Positions 8,185 to 16,900 of a stretch of 33,021 nucleotides of DNA are shown here, piece by piece. The number at the start of each line of letters is the position of its first letter. Position 1 is the first letter of the stretch. Position numbers and translations under genes: made by a program. Source of the DNA: a virus; the IMG/VR virus record IMGVR_UViG_3300030329_003985, positions 1-33,021 of that record; one strand, given 5' to 3'. A model generated the notes under the pieces. It saw only the letters and a list, made by a program, of their open reading frames with translations. It was not told the DNA's origin and did no database searches.

Positions 8185-8822
8185 TGGCTATTACCGGAAT
8201 GTCTTTCGTTGAGGCAATCAACGAACTTGTGGAAACTGTCAACGAGTTTCCAATGTCAGGAAGCACAAAGCCCAGCGGGTCTGGAGATACCACCTCGATA
8301 TACGCCAGGGCTGAGACTTTCATTGATCGAGAGAGCCGCCGGATTCAGGCACTAGGCTGGCCTGAAAACACCACCTTGTCTCGAGCAGTTACCGCTGAGT
8401 CTGGCGCCAAGACCGTGCTTGTCGAGGCATACCTCAGCGTTCGGGCTGCGGGGCCAGACCAGCACCGCAATCTTGTCATGCGGTCCGTCACATCAGGAAG
8501 CCCGGCGGTAACCAACACCAAACTGTATGACGCTGACAAGCAATCATTCGACATCACATCGGCCAATGATGGGACCGTCTACCTCGACACCGTTGAAAAC
8601 CTCGACTTCGAGTACCTGCCGAACCATCTCCAAGACGTAATTGTTGCGCGTGCAAAGATGACGTTTCAGCGACGAATTCAGGGCAATGCGGAGGCAGACC
8701 AGCAACTCATGCAGGAGTACGCACAGGCCGAGCAGTTGGCGTTCAGAAACAAGCCTGACCTGGATCAGAACTTCAACATTCGCCCATCGTTTGGGGCGGC
8801 TCAGGAACAGCAACAAGGATGA
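8184..8822 (+). CDS. Second tail adaptor-like protein (gp11-type), copy 2
   Basis: A 212-aa protein of the same length as its upstream neighbour. It keeps the N-terminal helix with GW (ESRRIQALGWPENTTLS) and the C-terminal pattern FEYLPNHLQDVIVARAKMTF, then a helix with many Q and E (ADQQLMQEYAQAEQLAF), which is the variant of the adaptor fold common in marine podoviruses. The two proteins are diverged, not a recent copy. It overlaps the previous gene (TAATG) and the nozzle gene (ATGA). Either both form a mixed ring or one has a distinct role such as a minor connector or fibre adaptor. Confidence 0.78.
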   Translation: MAITGMSFVEAINELVETVNEFPMSGSTKPSGSGDTTSIYARAETFIDRESRRIQALGWPENTTLSRAVTAESGAKTVLVEAYLSVRAAGPDQHRNLVMRSVTSGSPAVTNTKLYDADKQSFDITSANDGTVYLDTVENLDFEYLPNHLQDVIVARAKMTFQRRIQGNAEADQQLMQEYAQAEQLAFRNKPDLDQNFNIRPSFGAAQEQQQG

Positions 8823-11365
8823 ATCGACCATTTGTCGAAGCCGTACCGAGCCTTGTCCAAGGCATTTCGCGGCAAGCGCCAACCATTCGGTTTCCAGGGC
8901 AGGTAGCCGATGCCAAGAATATCAACTTCTCAGTCGTTGACGGCGCCCGAAAGCGGCGAGGGAGCATACCGCTCAAGACTCTCAGTGGAAGCGCGGGGGC
9001 CAGCACGGAATACCGCATCCACCGGATTGAGCGTGATGATGAGGAAGAGTACGCAATCGTATACGGTAAGAACTTCCTCAAGATCGTTGACATCAACACC
9101 GGTACCGAGGCACAGATCAGCGGCAGCACCTCCTATATATCTGGAGCAACTGCTGCACAACTGAAGTTCAGCACTGTTGCAGATGCAACGTTCGTGGTCA
9201 ACACCAGCACGAGCGCCCGATGCACCAATGACAACTTGGACACAATTGACGCATCAACGATGCCTCATTTGATTACTCGAGAATCCACCAGCCCGCTTCG
9301 CTTCAGTTTTGCTGAGGTGCCGTGGAAAGAACGCTCATACAATCGCCAGATCATCAAGCCTCGAACCGGTGACGCCTCTGCTAACTGGACTTATTTGAGT
9401 TACAAAGGCGAAACTACTCTCCCACTCCTGGGGGACATGGGCAGTGAGTATGTGCAAAAGGCACTCGAGGGCAACGGGAAAAACCCCCGGGATTCTCTGG
9501 AAATTCTGTCTGAGGTTTACACCAGCAACCAAGGAATCACAGACCCCGCGACGGGTTCCTCGTTCAGCAATGCCACTCAATACACGTCCTACCCGCTCAA
9601 CCAAGGGACTTGGCCGCCACAGTACCAATTCATCAACACTGACCCCTACCCAAACACAATTTGGGCACACGCGATTGAGGGGCTGGGCGCCTTCCCTTGG
9701 GGCAAAGTGATCTGCACCGGCGGTCCCCTCAACGGGAACGACATCATTGTGCAGTTCTCTCCAGACATCATCGTGGATTCACTAATCGGCGCTAACCCGA
9801 CTAGGACTATCCTCCGGGGGGATAATGACAACGATCCACCCCCGCCATTTGTGCGCGATCCCTTGACAAATGAAAACGGCGGCATTCCAATTCGTGACAT
9901 CAGTTTCACCCGGAATCGCTTGTGCATTGCGTGCGGGGAATTTCTGTGCTTCAGCGCAATTGATGACTTGTTCAACTTCTACCTAGAAGAGCCGCCCACG
10001 CTCACTGACTCCGACCCTATTGTCGTTCAGTTGGCTGCTTCTGATGTGAGCCTTGTGGACTTCATGGTCCCCTTCCAGAAGGCAATGGTGGTGCTCACAT
10101 CTAGTGGGCAGCAGTTTGAACTAACTGGAGCCGAGACTTTCACTCCGACAACTGCCGCAATTAGCCCGTCCACCAAATACGAGACACAGAATTGCCGACC
10201 AGCACAAATTGGCAATCGGCTGTTTATGGTCGGAAGCAGTGCCGACTACTCCACACTCTTGGAGTACGTGCACAACGCGAACTCCCTGACCAATGAGGCT
10301 ATGGATCTCACTAAGCACGTTGATGATTTGATTCCGAAAAACGCGCTGTCTGTGTTCACTGCTCCAGGCCAGGAGATGACTTTCATAATTCCTGTTATTG
10401 AAAGCGGGACTGAAGGCGATGTGTTTACCTCAGACGTTGACGGTGACGCCGCTGTTGGTTGGGCCGCGGCGGGCACATGGTCTGGCGGTACCGCGCCCGA
10501 GCCGTGGGATACAGCGCAAATTGCGACTGGTGACAAGGTGTTCCTTAGCGCCCTTAGCAGTTATCCAGGTGGATCTCCATCTGACCCTGCCGCCGTGAAC
10601 TCCAAGATGTACGTTCACCGCAGTTACACAGTTGGCAACGAAAGAAAACAATCGGCTTGGAGCGTCTGGGATTTCGGGGCCGACCGACTTCAAGATGCAC
10701 GTGTGTACGATGACAACATGGTCTTGCTTCGCAAGTACAAGTCTGGAGGCACGTGGAAACTCCAGTTGGACACGCTCAACCTATCTGAAGGCCAAGATGC
10801 CCCATCCGGGTTCCCCTGGCCGGTACACCTAGATCATCGTCAGAAGTTCACTAGCGGAACACACTCTAGCGGAACAACTACGTGGTCCACTGGTGACGCT
10901 GAGATTGACTGGATTGTCACGGCGGGAGGCAACGAATATGCCGCCACCAATTCGAGCGGTTCAGTCAGCGGGCCTGATGGCGTTGACCTTTCCTCTACTA
11001 CCGTATACCTGGGTCGCAAAGTTTCTGCTGAAATCACCTTGTCTGAGGTGTACCCCCGCGACCGCAACCAGCGAGCAAATACCGAGGGACGGGTTTCGAT
11101 CAAGAAGTTGGTGGTTGGACACAGGCGCAGCCGTGACTACTCAATTGAGGTGACTACCGACAGCGCACTTTCTCCTGATCGCAGCGAGCGATTCCAGTCG
11201 GCTTCTGAATCTACAATTGAAACAGGAACCAAGACCATTTGGGTCAACGGAAAAAACACTGAAACCACGGTCAAACTAACATCAGACAACGCTTCGCCGT
11301 GCGTCTGGGTGTCTACTGAAACCCACGGCGTGCATCACACCGGAATGCTGGAGGACAAGCAATGA
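8819..11365 (+). CDS. Tail nozzle protein, T7 gp12-like (tail tubular protein B)
   Basis: An 848-aa protein, close to the family size (T7 gp12 is 794 aa). The N-terminus, FVEAVPSLVQGISRQAPTIR followed by FPGQVADAKNINFSVVDG and KRRGS, is the hallmark of this family (T7: 'QSIKNLKGGISQQPDILRYPDQ'). The next segment, including HRIERDDEEEYAIVYG and FVVNTSTSA, matches the early beta-propeller region. The protein is rich in S, T, D and G. Six copies form the nozzle through which DNA leaves. It is translationally coupled on both sides by ATGA overlaps. Assignment is firm. Confidence 0.9.
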   Translation: MNRPFVEAVPSLVQGISRQAPTIRFPGQVADAKNINFSVVDGARKRRGSIPLKTLSGSAGASTEYRIHRIERDDEEEYAIVYGKNFLKIVDINTGTEAQISGSTSYISGATAAQLKFSTVADATFVVNTSTSARCTNDNLDTIDASTMPHLITRESTSPLRFSFAEVPWKERSYNRQIIKPRTGDASANWTYLSYKGETTLPLLGDMGSEYVQKALEGNGKNPRDSLEILSEVYTSNQGITDPATGSSFSNATQYTSYPLNQGTWPPQYQFINTDPYPNTIWAHAIEGLGAFPWGKVICTGGPLNGNDIIVQFSPDIIVDSLIGANPTRTILRGDNDNDPPPPFVRDPLTNENGGIPIRDISFTRNRLCIACGEFLCFSAIDDLFNFYLEEPPTLTDSDPIVVQLAASDVSLVDFMVPFQKAMVVLTSSGQQFELTGAETFTPTTAAISPSTKYETQNCRPAQIGNRLFMVGSSADYSTLLEYVHNANSLTNEAMDLTKHVDDLIPKNALSVFTAPGQEMTFIIPVIESGTEGDVFTSDVDGDAAVGWAAAGTWSGGTAPEPWDTAQIATGDKVFLSALSSYPGGSPSDPAAVNSKMYVHRSYTVGNERKQSAWSVWDFGADRLQDARVYDDNMVLLRKYKSGGTWKLQLDTLNLSEGQDAPSGFPWPVHLDHRQKFTSGTHSSGTTTWSTGDAEIDWIVTAGGNEYAATNSSGSVSGPDGVDLSSTTVYLGRKVSAEITLSEVYPRDRNQRANTEGRVSIKKLVVGHRRSRDYSIEVTTDSALSPDRSERFQSASESTIETGTKTIWVNGKNTETTVKLTSDNASPCVWVSTETHGVHHTGMLEDKQ

Positions 11366-11991
11366 CAGGCGCTGAAATTGCCATGATTTCCATTGCCTCA
11401 GTGGGCATGGCGACCTCTATTGGTTCCGCTGTTTACAGTGGCCTCGAACAATCAGAAATGGCCGAACGTCAAAACCAAGCCATTGAAGATGCCAAGAAGC
11501 GAGCCAATCGCAACGTAGATATTCGCACAAACCAGCACAAGAACAACCGGGACTTGCTTACCAAGACCGCCCTTCGGAAAGCCGACTACGCAGCACTTCA
11601 GGAGTCCGCGGCCCGAAGCATCGCACGCGGCCAAGCCAAGGCAGCGCTCTCTGCGGGTGGCCGTGTCGCTTCGGCTGGCACCTCCACGCTTGCACTGCTT
11701 GAGCAGATTGAAATGAAGTCCGAGTGGAAACAGCACCTGATAGCAAAGGGTGCCGCCATGCAGATTGACCAAGCAAATATGGGCTATGCCGCGAATATGC
11801 TTGGGACGGTTCAATCATACGAGGAACAGTGGTACAACCTGGACAACCAAATGACCAACGCATTTGCCGCTGGCTTAGGCGGTGGCCTCGGGGCATTCGG
11901 GGGCGGCCTGTCTATGACGGCGGGAGGCATGAGTATCGCAGGCGCGTTTGAGGGCACGGGTGATAATTCCGGTGGAGGTGATGTTGGATGA
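11362..11991 (+). CDS. Internal virion protein, T7 gp14-like
   Basis: A 209-aa protein. The N-terminal hydrophobic segment (EIAMISIASVGMATSIGSAV) is followed by long helices rich in A, Q, K and R (AERQNQAIEDAKKRANRN; AALQESAARSIARGQAKAAL), a motif GGRVASAGTSTLALLEQ, and a glycine-rich hydrophobic C-terminus (LGGGLGAFGGGLSMTAGG). This is the profile of gp14, the ejected protein that forms a pore in the host outer membrane; T7 gp14 has 196 aa. It sits directly between nozzle and gp15-like genes, as in T7, with ATGA overlaps at both ends. Confidence 0.82.
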   Translation: MTGAEIAMISIASVGMATSIGSAVYSGLEQSEMAERQNQAIEDAKKRANRNVDIRTNQHKNNRDLLTKTALRKADYAALQESAARSIARGQAKAALSAGGRVASAGTSTLALLEQIEMKSEWKQHLIAKGAAMQIDQANMGYAANMLGTVQSYEEQWYNLDNQMTNAFAAGLGGGLGAFGGGLSMTAGGMSIAGAFEGTGDNSGGGDVG

Positions 11992-13961
11992 GTAGAAATC
12001 AAGTCGCAGGTTTCTCGACCGACACCGCGACTGGTATACCTGGGCTGCCTTCCATTTCAGGGGCGACCACACCAATGATTGCAACTCAGCCTCGGATTCA
12101 AACCCAGGCCGGGCTGGATCTTGGCAAGGTGATGCAGCAGTTAGGGTCAAGCACATATCAGGCTGCATCAGTGCTGGGAAATTTGTCCACGAAAACTGCA
12201 TCGACTGGATTGAGCCTGCAAGAAGGCCAAGCCATCGGGGTTGAATTCAGCAATCGGTACGAGGAAAAGAACTTCGAGGTATCCATCCCCACCGAACAGG
12301 GGAATGTGAATCTTCGCGATTTCACCATTGATCGCATTGGCGCGTACATGGAAGCCAATGAAGGGAACCTTGGGCAAGCCTTGCACCAAACTACCATTGA
12401 CCTGATTTCGGTACGGATTCCTGCTGACGCGACCCCCGCGGAGCAAGCGGCTTACCTTCGTCGGTCTTACACCCCCATCGTCAACAGCATGGGGAAGTAT
12501 TACGTTGAAAATGTGCTAGGGCATCACAAAGAGGCCATTCAATCTGCATGGGTCACAGCCTTTGCAGATACTGGAAAAGTTGTCAGTAGCAAACAGATCT
12601 GGGAAGTGTCCAAGTCTGCAAACCAGGGATATTGGTCACGCGACGAAGTTCCGCAGATAATGGCTCAAATTGCCACCGAGCACGCCGATGACGGCAATTA
12701 CGACATAGCCCTCGCTCAACTTGATGCCATTCCTGACAAGCCGGAGTTCGACAAACTTCGCGCCGACACTGCCAAGAAGATTTCTGAGCAGCGGGCTGAG
12801 TCTGTCAGCATTGCATTTGGTCAACAACTCGACCTTCTGGATACTGAGTTGTACTGGATCTCTGAGAGTGTTCTTGATGAGGCAGCCAAAGTTGCACTAG
12901 ACCCCAACATTGACGGGGCAGACCAGATTGTTTCGGTGATTCAATCTTGGGCCAGCAACACCCCCATGAGCCTTCGGCAACGCGATGCCATTCTTGATCG
13001 CATTGGTCAAGAGGCGGCGTTCCGAACCGGCTACAACGCAGGCGATGAATTCGCAAAGATGCGACGAACATTGCCTGATGAGGCCAAGGCTGCTCGAGAC
13101 GAGTCTGCAATACGTGACTTCAACCGGCGGAACGCTGAGGCGGACATATTCGTGTTTCTTGAAGAAGGAACTATTGCGGGACATGATCTTTCGGAAAAGA
13201 CTGAAGAGCAAAAGAGCGAAGCACTCAAGGCACACCTGAAGAACAAATACGGCCAAGACTGGGCACAGCATTGGCGAACATACGAAAACTTGTCTCGCGA
13301 AGAAACCGAAGTCGCTTCGACTGACGCCTATGACAAAATTCGGGTCGATATTGCTACTGCCAGCAGTGGTGCTCACCGGCAGTTGTTATTCGAGCAACTG
13401 GTTCTGTCTCCTGATGGAACTCCAATGAATACAGACCTGACCCACCAGCAGATTTTCAACCTGCACAAGATGGTGGGCACAGATCCGGTGGATTTCATGG
13501 CTGATGGCAGTCGTGACTTTTCCGAACTCGAATCTCGGATTGAAGACGCTTTCATTGCCGCCTCGGGTGGCAAGTGGGAATTGTCTGGTGGCAGAAAGTA
13601 TGCAACTTGGGAATTTGTCGGAGGACAACCACCCCAGTTTGAAACTCGTCGCCTGGAACTCATGAATGCCGTCCGTGATGACATTGCTGATTTTCAAGAT
13701 GAGGCATGGCTCAAACGATACCGTGCAATGACTCTAAGTGAAAAGCGAAACGAAATTCGTCAGCAGTACGACACAATCCGCAAGAAGTACCTTGGGGTAT
13801 CTCGGTCTGACGTTGGCGACGGAACCGTGCAGCCTGACTGGGTGAACATGAGTGAGGGCCAGGAATACGGATATGCCATTGGGTTTGGGTTCTCGCTGCG
13901 ACCGCAAGAAGATACTGACACTGACATAGCCGTTCCAACTGACAAGAAGGATTCAGAATGA
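11988..13961 (+). CDS. Internal virion protein, T7 gp15-like
   Basis: A 657-aa, mostly helical protein rich in A, E, D, Q and R, without membrane segments. It lies between the gp14-like and gp16-like genes, and its size is near T7 gp15 (747 aa), which together with gp16 forms the periplasmic tunnel for DNA entry. The N-terminus carries a low-complexity segment (TGIPGLPSISGATTP), and repeated helical modules follow, such as VPQIMAQIATEHADDGNYDI. Homology is not visible at single-motif level, so the call rests on gene order, size and composition. ATGA overlaps link it to both neighbours. Confidence 0.72.
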   Translation: MSRNQVAGFSTDTATGIPGLPSISGATTPMIATQPRIQTQAGLDLGKVMQQLGSSTYQAASVLGNLSTKTASTGLSLQEGQAIGVEFSNRYEEKNFEVSIPTEQGNVNLRDFTIDRIGAYMEANEGNLGQALHQTTIDLISVRIPADATPAEQAAYLRRSYTPIVNSMGKYYVENVLGHHKEAIQSAWVTAFADTGKVVSSKQIWEVSKSANQGYWSRDEVPQIMAQIATEHADDGNYDIALAQLDAIPDKPEFDKLRADTAKKISEQRAESVSIAFGQQLDLLDTELYWISESVLDEAAKVALDPNIDGADQIVSVIQSWASNTPMSLRQRDAILDRIGQEAAFRTGYNAGDEFAKMRRTLPDEAKAARDESAIRDFNRRNAEADIFVFLEEGTIAGHDLSEKTEEQKSEALKAHLKNKYGQDWAQHWRTYENLSREETEVASTDAYDKIRVDIATASSGAHRQLLFEQLVLSPDGTPMNTDLTHQQIFNLHKMVGTDPVDFMADGSRDFSELESRIEDAFIAASGGKWELSGGRKYATWEFVGGQPPQFETRRLELMNAVRDDIADFQDEAWLKRYRAMTLSEKRNEIRQQYDTIRKKYLGVSRSDVGDGTVQPDWVNMSEGQEYGYAIGFGFSLRPQEDTDTDIAVPTDKKDSE

Positions 13962-16900
13962 GCCAAGCACCTAGCGGCCCCGATCTTCCACCCGAAGAAG
14001 TCGTGCCAAATGGCACAGTGGAAGCACCGGCTCAGAACCCTGAAACACCCGAAGAAGAACACGCCGCCCGATACGCACCTGAAGAACTCAACCAGGTCAT
14101 CAGTGAGCGTGCGACTGCCTTGTCAGAAGCAGGAAAAAGCCAAGAGGAAATTGTTGCAACTTTGACTGATGAGTTCTCTGGCCAGTTGCCTCCAGCCGAC
14201 CCAGGCGAAGCGGCTGCTCTTGAGGCAGTGAGAACGGGTGAGCAGGAAATTGACGCGGCTGCGATGGTTGAAGCGACCTCTCAACCTGAAACCCCCCAGA
14301 TGACGGGGATCTCAGATGAAGAGTTCGAGCAACGACGCCGGGATCAACTCTCGATCCCTGATCGAATGGTCGAAAACTTCCGAGATGGCTGGGCTGATTT
14401 GCATGGAATGCTTCCCGAGTGGATGCAGGCTGCCGGTCCAATTATCGAGCGGCCTCTGTACAACGGGTTCATGCCGCGAGATCCGATCAATTCATTGTCA
14501 TATGGAATCGCGTTTGCTCGAGGGATTGGAAAGGCGTTGATGTCCGTTGACAACATGCTCCTCGGGGCACTCGGATATTCGATGGATGAACTTCCAAACC
14601 CTGATGAGGCGTTGGGAGTTTCTAACGGCTGGGCACCGGGCTTCGTGGAAGCCGGAACGCAGTACGGAGTGACCTCGCTGGCAATTGCTTCTGGTGCTTA
14701 CGTGGTGGCTCCTGTTGCCACAGCATCAGCGACAGGACTCGTTCCCGCTCTTGCGGGAGTGGGTGGTGACGCCGCGGCGTTTGATCCACGGCAAGGTGGC
14801 ATTGTCACCTTTGTCTCCCCCCTGCTCGGAGAAGAGTCCCAAGCCTTCTTGCGGAACTTTGACCCGAAGTATCTTGCGGAGACTACAGGCGGGCAAGCGG
14901 CTGGCCGCGCTGCCCTTGTCCTCGAGGGAACTCTGATGACCTTGACATTCGGAGGGTTCCTCAAGGGAACTGGTGCCGCTGTCAAGGGCTACGACGCCAT
15001 TGGTCGAGGGTTTCAGGAGTCAAGTATTCCAAAGGGAATGGCATTCGACGTGCCTGGAATGTCGAAAGAACAGGCCGCCCTGCTTCGCATGGAACTGCCT
15101 CCCGAGGTTGCCGATTTGCCGATGGACCCCGAGGCGGCCAAGCACTTTGCGCGTTACATCTCTGTCGTGACTGAGCGAGCGGCCCGAGCCGAGCAGTTGT
15201 ATGCCGAGGGCAAATCATCTCGCGATATCATTCGGATTCTTGACGAGCAGTTCGGCCAGACCGCCAAGGAACTGCACGATGAGCACTGGCTCGAGGGGCA
15301 GGCAATTATGCTCCAGCGGGCTACCGCCGGAACTGACAACCCGCTTACCCTGCGTCAAGCCCGAACTGCGGTGAACGCTTACGCCAAAGCGGGGATGGAT
15401 CACACCAGCACTTTCTTCGTTTCCCCTGCAATGACCCGAGAGGCTGATCAAGCAGTCGGAAATCAGGTACTCCGTGGTGACCGAACCCTATTGCAAGAAG
15501 GCGCCGATGGGGCCGCAAGGGGCAGTGTACGTATCGACCCCTATGACGAAGCCGCATTCATTACGCTGTACAGAGAAGCCGATGTAAGCACTATCAATGA
15601 AGAGATGGGTCACGTTCTTCGTGGGCAACTTACTGGCCCTCGAGCCAAGCAGTTGGCTGCCACCGGAAAGGGTACGCTTTCCGCCGACGAAATCAAGAAC
15701 ATTGAGGACCAGTACGGGGTCGTGGATGGCAGATGGACGGTTGACCAGGAAGAAGCATTCGCCGCAGACATGCGGGCATTTATTCTGGAAAACGCTGACA
15801 AGCCAGAGTTGAGCAAAGAATTTGCGTGGATGGCGGCACACCTTCGGACTGTACTTGATGATGCACGAAGCGGCGGACTATCTTCAGAACTCACCGACGC
15901 CTCTCGCGACCTGTGGGCAATCCTCAAGAACAAGCGGAATCTGCCGATTCGCTATGGCGACAACAAGTACCTGCCTGCAATTGAATGGTCCTCCGTTGTA
16001 TCTCGGATCAAAGAACTTGACGAATCCGGCGAGGACTGGACCAGCCTTCTTTCCCCAGACACACTGTTGTCCAATGCGGGGCTTCGCACCAGCATTAGCA
16101 ACACGTCTGATCTAAAGAAGTACATGGCTGTCATGGAAGATCTGGCCCGTGAACTTCGCGAGCAGAATGTTCTCATGCGACCGAAGAAAGACTCTGAACT
16201 TTCTGACTCTGCCTATGAACTGTATGCGTCTTTCATGGGCCAAGATGTTGATGAGGCCGTGGCATTTCTTTCTGTAACTCATCACACCAAGCAGGACATG
16301 GATGACCAAGTGATGTTGGGCAACCTTATTCTGCTTGGTCAAGGCGAGAAGTTGATGGACCTTATGCGGAAGGCTGATCAGACGAAATCAGTCACCGACA
16401 TGGCGTTGCTTCAACGGCAATACATTCAGTTCCAAATGCTGACCAACGCGGTCGCGAGGCTACGAACCCAGACAGGTCGTGCCTTGCGTGCATACCGGTG
16501 GCCCGGGGTGCTCCCCTCTGAAAAACAAATTGCGGAAAACGAGGCCCAGGCTCTTGCGATGCTTGAGGCCGCTCGCGGCAACCGCAAGGGCCAAGACTGG
16601 CAAGGTCTTGAAGGCGAGGAATTGATCAAGTTCCTCAAGGGATTGCACCTTACAGACGATGCCCGGCTCATTGCCGAAGGTGTACGGAACTCCAACGACG
16701 TGTGGGGGTCCAAGTGGCGAGGGGTCATGCAAGAGTTCTATGTGAACGGCCTTCTGTCATCACCGAGCACCGTGATGGGAATCTCCATCTTGTCCCCGTC
16801 CCTCATCATGATGACCGAGGGTCTTGGCAAGTTGATGTGGGCCTTGCCTGGGGCGATAGCCGGTGGGGCACGATCACGCGAGGTTGTCCGAGACACTGCC

